From NCBI GenBank assembly GCA_907163375.1, contig CAJQUW010015614.1, positions 124,001 to 188,000 of the forward strand: a stretch of DNA of 64,000 bases, written 5' to 3'. Position numbers and translations under genes: made by a program. This DNA comes from Prostheceraeus crozeri. Its lineage: Eukaryota; Platyhelminthes; Polycladida; Euryleptidae. The notes beneath the pieces were generated by a model, which ran no database searches, was not told the origin of the DNA, and saw only the letters and a program-made list of their open reading frames with translations. This document shows positions 22,427-33,030 of this stretch, one piece after another; position 1 is the first letter of the stretch, and each line of letters begins with the position of its first letter.

Positions 22427-22945
22427 GTGACGATGATTTATTCCTCATGCACTCTCAGTACCACAGACATCTAAGAGTATCTTCTATGATGAATTGAACA
22501 GTCGTGATCTATTCATGATACTTTCCCGGTACCACAGACATCTCAGAATATCTTCTATGATGAATTGAACAGTCGTGATCTATTCATGATACTTCCCGGT
22601 ACCACAGACATCTAAGAATATCTTCTATGGTGAATTGAACAGTCGTGATCTATTCATGATACTTCCCGGTACCACAGACATCTAAGAATATCTTCTATGG
22701 TGAATTGAGCAATCATGATCTATTCATGATACTTTCTCGGTACCACAGACATCTAAGGCCTCAGCCACACTGAAAGCAAAGCAAACACGAGCATCCCGAG
22801 CAAACGCGAGCGAACGTATCTCCGCAAGCTATCAAACTCTCTGGTTTACTTTGCTCGCAGTGTGGCTGAGGCCTAAGAGTATCTTCTATGATGAACAGTC
22901 GTGATCTATTCATGATACTTTCAAGGTATTATAGAAATCTTGGAC
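22417..22945. repeat. 62-71-bp tandem array, about 6 units
   Basis: Units start with 'atcttctatg(a/g)tgaattg' at 22417, 22479, 22550, 22620 and 22690, then 22881 after the inserted MITE. The common core is 'gtgatctattcatgatact' plus 'ggtaccacagacatct'. The first unit is the most diverged and overlaps the end and splice donor of the exon candidate, so the array seems to have grown from that junction. Confidence 0.9.
22757..22873. mobile_element. Harbinger-like MITE, 117 bp
   Basis: The ends GGCCTCAGCCACACTG are inverted, with pairing of about 36 bp with few mismatches. The 3-bp TSD TAA lies at 22754-22756 and 22874-22876. Neighbouring tandem units give the empty site 'catctaagagtatcttc'. A 3-bp TWA-type TSD fits PIF/Harbinger. 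The superfamily is inferred from the TSD only. Confidence 0.85.
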
Positions 22946-23181
22946 AATTTTTCGCGTTGAAGTAAAAGATGATCAAGACACAGGTCGCGGAACAGCCAGG
23001 AGAACTAAGTTAGGCCGCAATAGTGAAAGGTTTAGGAAGGCACATTTCACTTTCTTTAACCCAATTATGCAGTCGCTGACAAGTGTGTCTAAGTGGAAAT
23101 GCGTGCGATGCCTGTACCACTTGTGCATTGCATGAAGCTCAACTTCCATTCTAGAGGCTGTTATTGCTATCAATTTCTATG
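22930..23181. mobile_element. hAT-3, old copy
   Basis: It is about 252 bp, aligns with the two clean hAT-3 copies, and ends 'aatttctatg'. The TSD is no longer visible and several indels are present, so it is older than the copies at 3837 and 23355. Confidence 0.75.
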
Positions 23182-23354
23182 TTCCATGATGCAATCTCAG
23201 TATGACCAAGATATCTCAGATATGCTTTGCATTGAGTTTAACACCATAAGTTCATCATTCTGAAATATTAAAGAACCAGACGGTCAAAAAAACAAAAGAA
23301 TGCAGAGAGCACGCACTTCCATAATAGCAGTTCCTAAATGCTGTTGGTTTCCAC

Positions 23355-23610
23355 CATAGAAATAAACTGTTTATCTGAAGTTCGCTAGAATGGAAATTGA
23401 CTCAAGGTCGCGGCACATCCGGGGGAACTAAGTTGGGGCATGAGGAACCAATTAAAAGCTTCGATTTACTCATGTGACTGATTCTAACCCAATGATACAG
23501 ACGTTGGCAGGTGCATCCAAGTGAAAATGCGTGCGATTTATGTGCTGTTATTGTGCATTGCATGAAGCTTAATTTCCATTCTAGAGGTTTTATTGTTGTC
23601 AGTTTCTATG
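23355..23610. mobile_element. hAT-3 MITE with TSD
   Basis: A 256-bp element, CATAGAAAT...TTTCTATG, with the exact 8-bp TSD GTTTCCAC at 23347-23354 and 23611-23618. Nearly identical to the copy nested in hAT-2 at 3837. Confidence 0.92.
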
Positions 23611-24700
23611 GTTTCCACAGTAGCTAACAATGTTTAGGTACCCGGTACCCGTCTACTCAACATGTATGTACCTATCAGTGTATTTGCAAAGATTCAAGGT
23701 AAATTCCCATCAAATATAAAATCATTTTGATGAAATAAATGGCAGTACATCGCTTTACTTTCAGAATTCTTGTCAGATTTCTTTGAATTTCTTTGATACA
23801 ATCCCGGTACCATAAGCATTTCAATTATCTTCTGTGATGACTGTTAAGTCGATGGCGTGTTTACGATGACGCGGCAGAAGCATTTAAGCATCGACGAGTG
23901 AAATGATAGAAAATTGAATATAGCAGCAGAAAAAGTTAAACAGTCTCCTTGGTAATAGAAGTATCGATATCTGTTGGGATTCAAGATGTTCAAGTTCCAG
24001 ATAATTGGTGAAGCATGTATAATTAGCTCTGACGATTGCGCTTAGATTGGCCTACTTCTTCATTTTTCCATTCGATTCATTGCCAAATTACTTTCACTGA
24101 TTTTTCAAAGCTAATTGCCTACGCCGCCGCCATGGCATCCTATTGCTTCGGCTGAATCATTGGAAGGCCTGCATTAGTGGAAGTGATTCGCCGCTTGTCG
24201 AATTTTTACTGCAATCGTCTTACCGCTACGACTGTCGACTTGTGCTTCTGTGACTTTTAGTTTTACCGTTTTTCTAAACTTTTCACAATAACCTCGTTGG
24301 ACTTATCCGACTGGAAGACTGCATTTATGCCCTATTTTGAAAGTATAACCTCTTTCACAGGTCTTCTTTTGCCACGTTTTCAAAGATTGTTGAAGAATTC
24401 TTCAAATGAAATCCACTGATTTTCAATATCGTCATTCCGCAGTTACGAATCTATGAATCACATCATCGTCATCTATTGCATCACAGACAAGAACATTAGA
24501 AATTCAAATGTTGTGTGAGCGCTACTTATTTAGATATTTGATAGTAGACTGTGTGCAGCTCACTGGTTTTCTGCTCACATCGGCTCTCGTGTCGTGCACC
24601 GAAATGTGCGATTTTCGATCAACTTGATATTTTACTGCATAGTTTCAATATTCTTAATTCATTTAATCTGTTAGAGATACTACATAATTAGAGAGAGACA

Positions 24701-25081
24701 CTTTCGATTTTAATATGCGCTTTGGAGGAGCCATCACACACGATTACCGTGAGGGTAAGAGGTAGCATTCCAATTGTTCATTCCTGTCTCTGATGTGACC
24801 TTTGGTGCGCAGGTGTGATCGAGGCTAGGAAGGCTTGTCCTCTCTACTAAAACCGAGTGAAAAGACAATCCTTTTCTCACCATCATGGTTCATTCCCTCA
24901 ACTATTACAAGCTTTGCATGCTGCAGTGTCTCTGTACTTTTGTTTGACGGAGAAAGTTGACATCAAGACAGTGACAGCTATGCACGAGGATAAATAATTT
25001 CTTTGTATTGTATTTCGGGTCTAGTTATAGGCCGGAGTCTGGAGTCCTATCATTTGATTGGACTCCGACTCCGCATCCCCG
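24701..25081 (+). mobile_element. hAT-4 fragment (right part)
   Basis: It aligns with 55196-55820 of the full copy but lacks the SINE-3, so it is an empty-site witness. The terminus is decayed to '...ccgcatccccg'. The left ~300 bp of the family is missing. Confidence 0.85.
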
Positions 25082-25989
25082 CTTCTGAGAGACTGCTTGA
25101 AGCCGAGTAATGTCGACCGTCTTGTATAGTAAATAGCTTGCAGATATCGGTAATGCTCCGTATTTTTCTGCATTTTGTGATGTGATCAGGTATTTCCAAA
25201 AAGGAATAGAAAACTCTTCCTTTGCTATATACATGTGCAAATTTAAAAGTGTCAATTAAAAACCCGACTTTTCGTCCACCACTGACTTAGCATTTTAGTC
25301 ATTGCAATTTTCTGCCATTTTTTGTTGCATTTCTGTTTTTAAGTTTTGAAGAATTCCATTAGAACTACGACAGAGACGTTCGGGTTAAGTGCAATGAGTC
25401 ACTTGCAAGTGCTGGCAAGACAAAATTAAAGGAGGCCGATATAAGTCGTCTTCGAATTCCAGTACGGAATCTTCCTTGTAGACTTCATAAAATTTGTCAT
25501 TAAAGATAGAGGCCTTATTTCCAAGATTTTGAAGTTTTTGGTGATCATGACACGACAGTCTAGAATGTAAGGTGAATCATCTTTCACCTTTACTTCAATA
25601 CGTGTTTCAACGTAAAATCTCGTTACGCCGGTGTGAACACCTGCGGCTATCACAGCCTATTTCATAGTATTACCCCAATTCAATGGTCATTTTGTGTATT
25701 TTTCCTAATTATTTGAATTCTCTGTGTATCTGCAAGTCGTCCTTCACTTTTATCATGACATCTGAAGTTGCTTGTAATTGCAGAATAACATTTTCATAGA
25801 TGCAAGGGCTACCTTTGAAGGAGCAATTTTCACATTTCATATGCACTAGGCCTACATGTATTTGAGTTGTATAACTTACATAAATCCAACTTATCAACTC
25901 CTATTTTACTCCTATATAGCTTCTCGAAGCATTCAACAGAGTTTGGCGTCTCAAATAGTATTAATTATTGCGGAGACTGAAAACTTTCT

Positions 25990-26181
25990 AAAGTTGCTGA
26001 AATTGGTGATTTTAAATTGCTTTCCATTGTGCGAAGATGAACTAGTATAGAGTAAATGATCATCGCTATTTGAAAATTGATACTATAAACTTGAAATGTC
26101 TGGCATTGATAGGTTGAAGGTGCGTAGGTTGCTAAATCTGCACCGTAGTAGTTTAGTTATTGTGCATGAAATAAGGCAATT
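25990..26181. repeat. 192-bp direct repeat, left copy
   Basis: From 'aaagttgctgaaattggtga' to 'ataaggcaatt'. It matches 27019-27210 at the same length with scattered substitutions. The LINE tail begins at the very next base. Confidence 0.85.
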
Positions 26182-26814
26182 GGGGATAGATAGATAGAGG
26201 TTTTTTATTTATAGAATGAAAATCAAAATCAAATTCAAGTGAATACAAGGAAAATCAACGCACAAACTTGAGGTTATGTAGTTCTATGACTTTATGAATA
26301 AAAGTTTTCTGTCTTCGGATTGTTCTACTTTTAGGAACAGAAAAACGTCCAGATGGCAGCTTCGTAGGGATCAGATAATTCAGCGGGTGTGAGTCAGTTT
26401 CCATGATTGTCTTCCAAATTTCACAAGCAAAATATTCAAATCGTTGAATTAGGGGCGGGAGACATTCGCAGTCGGTTGATTCACAAAAAAGTCTGTGTCA
26501 GCGGTCCTGAATTTTAGTTAAAATTTGAACTTCTGATCGCACCACAGAAAGTAGCAGACGCGTACTCCATAGCATTCCTCATAGTTGATATGTATACTGA
26601 CTTCAATTGTTCGCTGGACAAGGAAAAGCGCAAGGATTGAAGAGCATAATGGCTTTTACGGGCTTGCTTTGCGATATGCTGAAAATGATCTTTCCATGTA
26701 CAATTTTCATTGAAATAAACACCAAGATACTTAACAGTTGGCGAGAGCTCAATGGTAAACTGCGATGAGATTCTGTTTACATCGATACTTCGACTAACAA
26801 ACAGGTGTTTGGTT
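26182..26814 (-). mobile_element. LINE 3' end with (TATC)n tail
   Basis: A minus-strand LINE piece: reverse transcriptase C-terminal coding, a short 3'UTR with AATAAA, and a tandem TATC tail abutting the left 192-bp repeat. The 5' end is truncated where hAT-1-like terminal sequence (26815-27018) begins. Confidence 0.85.
26255..26814 (-). pseudogene. Non-LTR reverse transcriptase C-terminus
   Basis: The minus strand reads LTKHLFVSRSIDVNRISSQF, then SPTVKYLGVYFNENCTWKDH and FSLSSEQLKSVYISTMRNAM, followed by EYASATFCG: the 'KYLGV' connection region of CR1/L2/Jockey-type LINEs. A stop and frame break follow near 26510. A second frame then reads CLPPLIQRFEYFACEIWKTI, HPLNYLIP and RTIRRQKTFIHKVIELHN, to a stop at 26255-26257. 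This is the usual LINE C-terminal pattern. Catalytic motifs are lost to 5' truncation. Confidence 0.85.
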
Positions 26815-27018
26815 AATACTAATTAATAATTTGTTATTATTAAGGTAGAGTATTAATAATTAATACTCTACCTAACATATTTACTCCATGATAACGGCTA
26901 TATCAAAAATTTCATGCTAAACTGAACACCCCAATTTAACTCACAGTACCTATTACATAATTATATATCTATAAATGCTTGCAAATAATGGGAAAATATT
27001 GCAGACTGTATTGCAAAT
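26815..27018. repeat. hAT-1-associated terminal fragment
   Basis: It matches 32735-32945 ('ggtagagtattaataattaa', 'ttactccatgataacggcta', 'cacagtacctattacataa'). It contains a self-complementary 'agagtattaataattaatactct'. This is the end of a hAT-1 variant plus its shared flank. Confidence 0.65.
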
Positions 27019-27210
27019 AAAGTTGCTGAAATTGGTGATTTTAAATTGCTTTCCAATGTATAAAGATGGACTAGTATAGAGTAAATGAACATCGCTATAT
27101 GAAAATTGATGCTATAAACCTGAAATGTCTGACATGGATAAGGTTAAGGTGCGTAGATTGCCAAATCTGCACCGTAGTAGTTCAGTTATTGTACATGAAA
27201 TAAGGCAATT
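27019..27210. repeat. 192-bp direct repeat, right copy
   Basis: Partner of 25990-26181. The 837 bp between the two copies is the LINE tail plus the hAT-1 terminal fragment. Confidence 0.85.
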
Positions 27211-27639
27211 ACATCGCATTGCTTCCTAAACTAATATTTTGCTTCATCATTGGACGTCATATTCTCCAGTTCTTCGTATTTTTGTAACTTGCTACAACAT
27301 ATTATGTTTTCATTTCTATGTTTTTATTTTGATTTTCTCATAAATTTCACAGAATGTTTTCTTATTTCATTAGAATAAATTCGAGAATGTCTCCGAACTA
27401 GTTGTGGAAGAGGCCATCGACTCTAAACCAGGACACATTACAATCGGCAATAAATTGTCGGTTTGTAATTAAACTTCTGAGATTCTATTATTCAGCCATT
27501 TTTAATCGCTTTCAGTTTCTCTACCTGAGACAGCACAAGATAACCCACGAATTCACTTTGATACAATGCTACAGGCCAGGGTAGTTAGAAATGTGCTGAC
27601 TTTTGAGTGTTTGATATCGGAACAAAAAAGAAATGCAAT

Positions 27640-28080
27640 TACAATAATTTTCGATTCTCCTCTTTCGAATGGCAGTGCCTATTTTGCATGATTCGAAGAC
27701 CTTCATACAAAAAATTCAAATTTAAAATTGAACATTCAATTTTTTTCATTTTTTATGAATGTATGTATATTTTTTCACTCGTCAAAAATTGCTCATTACA
27801 ACTAAAGTACCCATCTCTGCAAACTTGTATTAAAGCATATCTATTTGGTGTTATTATTCTAATCTAATTTTAGTTCTATAAATAGCAATTTGAAATTTGA
27901 AATTTGAACGTCGAAAAATGCATTTTTCTATTTTTACAAATGTCTCGCTCTAATGACTTATTCGTTATAAAGACAAAGTTCCGTATGCAATCTTTCGAAT
28001 GTTGACACGTATATTGCATTTTTGAAGTGGATTTCATATCTAAAGATTCGCATCAAAGCTTCATATACTTCATAGACCTA
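27640..28080 (+). repeat. Rep-B dispersed repeat, copy 1
   Basis: A direct duplicate of 30915-31370, with long shared strings such as 'cactcgtcaaaaattgctca' and 'aatagcaatttgaaatttga'. No ends or coding. The mariner element starts just downstream. Confidence 0.85.
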
Positions 28081-28095
28081 TACTGTATATGTATA

Positions 28096-29640
28096 CAGGG
28101 TGTCCGTAAATTCACTTAACTTTTAAATTGAATATCTACATGAGAAAGCAATAAACTTTTTCATCACAAACCATGTTATGTTATGCAACATAGAGGGGAA
28201 TTTACGAATTTAACAATAAGAAGCCAATATTTGATGATTAAAATGTTCAAATCAAATGCTCGAAATGATCGCCGTCGCAAGCAATCAGTGCAGTCCATCG
28301 CCAAATAATATCGAAAACACCCTCGGCAAGTTCTTCACGTGTGACTTCATTGCAGATGTCAGTGATCTTCTCACTCGACTGGTCCAGGTTTTGTGGCTTA
28401 CCCTGATCGTATATCTTCGCTTTCATCCATCTCCAGAAACAAAAGTCGAGAGGATTCAGATCAGGTGAACGTAGAGGACACTCGGTCACATCCTCGACTT
28501 ATCACGCGATTTGAGATGCTTGTTGATTGCTTGACATCTGACTAGATGTGGCAATTGTGCGCATTAACGATCCTATCGACTGAAAAACACGCCTCGTCAG
28601 ACCAGACGATTACATTCTACATTCGATTACATTCTGATTGTGGAGAAGCCATCTCGCAAACTCACAGCGCTTTGTCTAGTCGGCCGACTCAAGTGCTTGC
28701 ACGACTTGTAATTTGTACGGGTGGAGTCCTAGTTCATGCCGAAAGATTTTATGGACACTAGTCTTTGAAATGGTACCAACCTCTTCAGCCATTGATTTTG
28801 AACTAGTCTCCTCGACGACGCGATTCACAGTTGAAATTGTCATGTCATCCACTGTAGGACAACCACTGCGAGGTTTATCATGAACGCTGCCAGTTTCTTC
28901 AAACTTTTTGATGATATTTGTAATCGATGCTGCTGTAAAAGGATCTTTGTGAATGCGTCTTTGAGTCTTAAACTTTCGAAGAGCAGCTGTATCACTTCTA
29001 TTGCATGCATAGAGGCACTGAACTATCTCTATCCGAGTCTGAAGATCCATTGTGAATACGATAGGCAGCGATTGTACCACTTCACTGTGGGATTTCGAAC
29101 ATAGCATGAGGAAACTCTATGATGCAGACTAAACCTATTGGTTGACACACACGTCTTTGTCATTGGTTAGCGAAAACCATCACGTCATGGATATGGGATA
29201 TTTCAATTCTATGCCATGAAGGCTGATTAATTTGACGTTCTCAATTGAAGATGATACGATGTGAATCAATCAATGACTAGGCATGTCGTCATGGCTGGTG
29301 ATGAAAGTTTCATAGAATTGAATAAGGGAAAATTTTGAGCTATGTCTCCTGGGTAAGGTTAATTGAAATAATTGACAATACGGCGAATTGACTTAAACAT
29401 TTACTGAAACTGAAATGAATTGACCAAAACTATAATTGTTCATGTAATTTTCATCACAAAATTGACTGCATGCAGAATATAAAAATTAAGCAGCTAAATA
29501 ATCGAATATTCATTTCTTATGGTTAGATTCGCAAATTCCCCTTTATGTTGCGCAATGTAACATGGCTTGTGATAAAAAAGTTTATTGCTTTCTCATGTAG
29601 ATATTCAATTTAAAAGTCAAGCGAATTTACGGACACCCTG
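28096..29640 (-). mobile_element. Tc1/mariner-superfamily element, about 1.5 kb
   Basis: Bounded by TA (28094-28095 and 29641-29642). The terminal inverted repeats are long, about 125 bp, beginning CAGGGTGTCCGTAAATTC on both sides with a few differences. The transposase lies on the minus strand but is broken. TA duplication, length and transposase style agree. Arm divergence shows an old insertion. Confidence 0.95.
28247..29055 (-). pseudogene. Mariner-like transposase, frameshifted and deleted
   Basis: From an internal ATG (about 29050) the minus strand reads MDLQTRIEIVQCLYACNRSD. It continues through a helix-turn-helix region with 'IIKKFEETGSVHDKPRSG' and a second helix part to about 28690. 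After a frame break the first catalytic block reads IVWSDEACFSV...VNAHN (about 28570-28625). The block that would hold the second Asp is absent. The third block, PLRSPDLNPLDFCFW, is in another frame (28247-28489). About 800 nt remain of the ~1 kb expected. The element cannot move itself; its ends might still be substrates. Confidence 0.9.
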
Positions 29641-29709
29641 TATTTTTGGTATATGTGTATGCTTTTGCTGTATATGTATATGTAAAAAAACATAAATTGA
29701 TGCAGTTAA

Positions 29710-29757
29710 TGAGCGTCTTAGCAATGTTTAATATATCTTAAACAATGTTAAGACGCT
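29710..29757. repeat. Hairpin, 'gagcgtctta' arms
   Basis: GAGCGTCTTAgcAATGTTTAA pairs with TTAAACaATGTTAAGACGCTC around an AT-rich loop. Too short to classify. Confidence 0.6.
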
Positions 29758-29759
29758 CA

Positions 29760-30360
29760 ATAGCTGAATCTATTTATATTATTTACATATATTTATAATA
29801 ATATTATTTTATTTTAAATTATTTAGGGTAGCCCAGATACATCTTACTAGCTTTGAAAGCGTGTAGGTTCAAGTAGAAGAAACATATTATACTGAAACAT
29901 CTGTCATTTTAATGGTTAAGACAACCCATTTTGCTCTCCAAAAAATGAAGCTTAAGTTTTCTTAAGTTATTTTTTCTCAGTGTGCTCTAAAACATTCTGC
30001 AATTTTCTATTAAAATCAACTATTTTTTATAAAAGTCATGCTTGAAAGAACAAACAAAGTTACAATGATTATGTATATCTATATATAGCACAGATGTAGC
30101 TTACTATTTTCAAATTCATCTAATAAATCATTTACCTATTGCATTTAATGAGATGTTATTTTAAAGTGAAAAATATCCCATAGTACATCATTTCGACATA
30201 ATTTTCCATCAAAGAAACAAAAATTTGAAAAGAAAATTTTGATTTATTTAGCTATAATGCGATCATTCAAAATAATTCATGGTGAATATCATTCTATATG
30301 GTCTCATGGTCATTTTCACAACAACGATTCTGTTGCGAAATGTCGCTACAGCTAACATTC
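29760..30360. other. No recognisable gene
   Basis: Very AT-rich sequence between the mariner element and the small ORF at 30369. No motifs. Confidence 0.45.
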
Positions 30361-30368
30361 TTCTATCA

Positions 30369-30590
30369 TCACTCATCAGAAGTCTCCCTAGCAGAAGATC
30401 GAATCTTTTCTTTAAGATTCTCGATTGACTGAAATCGCCTCAAAACCAATAATCCATGGGAGCAGTCTAGGGTCAGATGGCCACGGAAAAAGCGAACGTC
30501 TGCATCTAAAGCCTGTTGAGAAGAAGCTGAAGCAATGTTAAAAGAAGCTAATAACACATAGCAGAAAAGCTCAATCGTTCGACTCATCAT
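30369..30590 (-). CDS. Small secreted-type ORF, 73 residues
   Basis: The ATG-started minus frame opens MMSRTIELFCYVLLASFNIASASS, a plausible signal peptide with cleavage after ASA or ASS. The mature part of about 50 charged residues begins QQALDADVRFFRGHLTLDCS and ends ARETSDE. It has a single Cys, no membrane helix and no dibasic site except RR. No repeat family overlaps it, unlike most ORFs here. A 67-codon frame immediately upstream on the same strand (30587-30790) ends overlapping its start. It could be a single-exon peptide gene, a first exon, or chance. Confidence 0.25.
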   Translation of the reverse strand: MMSRTIELFCYVLLASFNIASASSQQALDADVRFFRGHLTLDCSHGLLVLRRFQSIENLKEKIRSSARETSDE

Positions 30591-30914
30591 TGAGCAGGAA
30601 TTTCACTGACTTGCGCTTTCAATCTTGCAATGAGTTTGTCACCATTGATCGATTCCTCATTGAAATTTGAATATGAATTGATTGCACAGATAATGGACAA
30701 CACAACACAGATATCTGAGTGGATCATTGTAACTTCCTTTGTTCTTGCAAGCATGAATTGCATTGAAAATGCTTGATTTTTATAAAACATTTTTAGAGCA
30801 CACAGAGAAAATATGACTTAGTTTATCAGGCCGGGCGATCTTTACCCCTCAAATTTCCCATGTTCCGATGAATAAAACAGTATGAAATTAAGGTTAATAA
30901 AGGTTAATAAAGGT

Positions 30915-31370
30915 TAATAAATTTCGACTCTCCTCTTTCGAATGGCAGCGGCTATTGTGCATGATTCGAAGACCTTCATACCAAAAATTCAAATTTAAAT
31001 ATTGAATATTCAATTTTTTTCATTTTTTATGAATGTATGTATATTTTTTCACTCGTCAAAAATTGCTCATTACAACTAAAGTACCCATATCTGTAAACTT
31101 GTGTTGAAGTATATATTTGGTGTTATTATTGAACGTTAATTTTAGTTCTATAAATAGCAATTTGAAATTTGAACGTCAAAGAATGTCTTTTCATGTATTA
31201 TTGTATTTTTCTATTTTTACAAATGTCTCGCTCTAATGACTTATTCGTTATAAAGACAAAGTTCCGTATGCAATCTTTCGAATGTTGACATGTAGTTTGC
31301 ATTTTTGAAGTGGATTTCATATCTAAAAATTCGCATCAAGGCTTATGCTTCATTGGCCTATATACTTCAT
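30915..31370 (+). repeat. Rep-B dispersed repeat, copy 2
   Basis: Direct duplicate of 27640-28080, about 3.3 kb away. Preceded by 'aggttaata' in three tandem copies (30890-30920). Confidence 0.85.
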
Positions 31371-31849
31371 GTAAAAAATGCTCAAAATGCATTTTTGGAG
31401 AATAAAGTGGGGGGTGTTTTCACCATTAAAATGGCAGATTTGCATTATGATATGTTTCCCTCAGTACTCCGAGGCGATGAAAAGCTAAGGTCTGGAGGCT
31501 AAGTTGCTCACAAAAATATAGCGACAACTTCATAGCAACCAAACTGCAATAAAGTCGAATCCAACGGTCATAGAGTAAGTCTACTATGAAGCGCATTAGA
31601 ATACAAGTCTTCATGGAAAAGTTGAGATCTCATTGTGCATCTTAGCTGAAATCTCTTACAAGTTTTTTATTCAATTATCATCGGCATGATTTTATGATTC
31701 ACTAAATGCACGTTTCATTTCTTGAATATGAATAGTAATGTAGGCCCATTTACATATTTTAAAGTTAATTGGGATCATTGTCTTTGATTATGTTATTCTG
31801 CTCTTCCAGCGGCAGGTATCTTGTGACATGATCAGAGAAACACTCTTAA

Positions 31850-32482
31850 CCCTAAAGTTTATAGTATTGCATTTTCGCAACATAGCATTCAGGTACTAGA
31901 TTTACACATATATCCTCCGAATTTACATTTCTATGACCTGCGATCTTCTGAATTGTGATGATTCAAATAATTTGGGCCTCTTTACAGGTCCGTCGTTTGC
32001 TTTGATTTCCAGCAATGCTTGTAAATGTGAAATTTAAATTAAATATTTTTTCGAGTTTTTATTCATTTCATATATTTTCATGCAGATACCTACAGCAAGC
32101 ATGTCGGAAGCTGAAAATTACAGGTTATCTTATCAAAATATCTAGAAACAAAATCCACACGGCGCTGAATAATGAAACTTTAGTTGTACTTGATTATGAT
32201 CAAATTTAGGTTTGTTGCACTTTCGCAACGGTATGCAAAATCGCACTATGTTGCATTTTCGCAACAAACCGTGATTTGAATTTTTGTGTCTCATTAAAGC
32301 GAAAATGCAACAGAGTGCGGTTTTGCATAGTGTTGCGATAGTGCAACAAACTGATATCTATGGTATGCACACATATTTTCGAAAAAGCAAATTTTGTTTG
32401 AGCATTAGTAAGTGTGCAATGATTCAATGACGTTTGAATTTTATCAATATTTTTGTTATTTCTTATCTCATGCAGTTTAGGG
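31850..32482. mobile_element. piggyBac-like non-autonomous element, 633 bp
   Basis: Ends CCCTAAA and TTTAGGG are flanked on both sides by TTAA (31846-31849 and 32483-32486), the piggyBac target. It sits inside a hAT-1 copy whose flanks rejoin when it is removed. The interior has no transposase. A 142-bp palindrome lies at 32210-32351. The call rests on short ends plus TTAA, so moderate. Confidence 0.65.
32210..32351. repeat. Palindrome with GTTTGTTGCAC ends
   Basis: GTTTGTTGCACTTTCGCAAC and its inverse flank inner matches (tatgcaaaatcgcac; gttgcattttcgc). A stray 'ttgcattttcgcaacatag' also occurs at 31869, inside the same piggyBac-like element. Probably a further nested foldback. Confidence 0.75.
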
Positions 32483-33030
32483 TTAAGAAAACACTCTTCA
32501 GGTTGAGCATGAAAGTAATAGGAACCCATCGAATTGCTAATTTGAAAAGCATTACATTTCCAAGATTGTCATGACAAACAGGATTTGTAAAAAACTTTGT
32601 TTCTTACTTGTACTGCTATCATGATCAGTCAATTCCGTGGTAATTTCTCCGAAACTGCAAAAGTTACATGTCTCACATTTGGTGCTGTGTCAACTCGAGT
32701 TCATTTACTAAAATCGAAACTGCATACACATTGGGGATTTAATTAATACTAATTAATAATTAAAAAATTAATTATTGTTAGGGTAGAGTATTAATAATTA
32801 ATACTCTACCTAACATATTTACTCCATGATAACGGCTATATCAAACATTTCATGCCAAGCTTAACACCCCAATTTAACTCACAGTACCTATTACATAACT
32901 AGATATCTACATGTATAAATGCTTGCAAACAATGGGAAACTCAGACTTTTGAAAAAGTCATTTTCAAAATATGAATCAAATTTGTAGGCTTGCCGTGGGA
33001 GCGGGATTTTCTATGGCATGGGATTAGCAG

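Larger units (their letters stand above)
31569..32827 (-). mobile_element. hAT-1 copy, internally deleted, with nested insertion
   Basis: It begins 'catagagtaag' like the 37553 copy, then jumps past about 240 bp of the family. It continues through the shared 'catcggcatgattttatgat' and 'atcgaattgctaatttgaaa' blocks to the terminal 'ctacctaacatatttactcc'. It is interrupted by the piggyBac-like element at 31850-32482. Confidence 0.75.

Noticed and set aside
22417..22945. Regulatory enhancer array
   Set aside because: Repetition alone does not support it. The units are better explained by tandem duplication from the exon/intron junction.
25990..27210. LTR retrotransposon with 192-bp LTRs
   Set aside because: No TG...CA ends, no primer-binding site or polypurine tract, and the interior is a minus-strand non-LTR C-terminus with a TATC tail.
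28256..28761. Plus-strand ORFs across the mariner element
   Set aside because: They are antisense shadows of the transposase pseudogene.
29710..29757. microRNA precursor
   Set aside because: The stem is short with an AT-rich loop, and there is no conservation or expression evidence.
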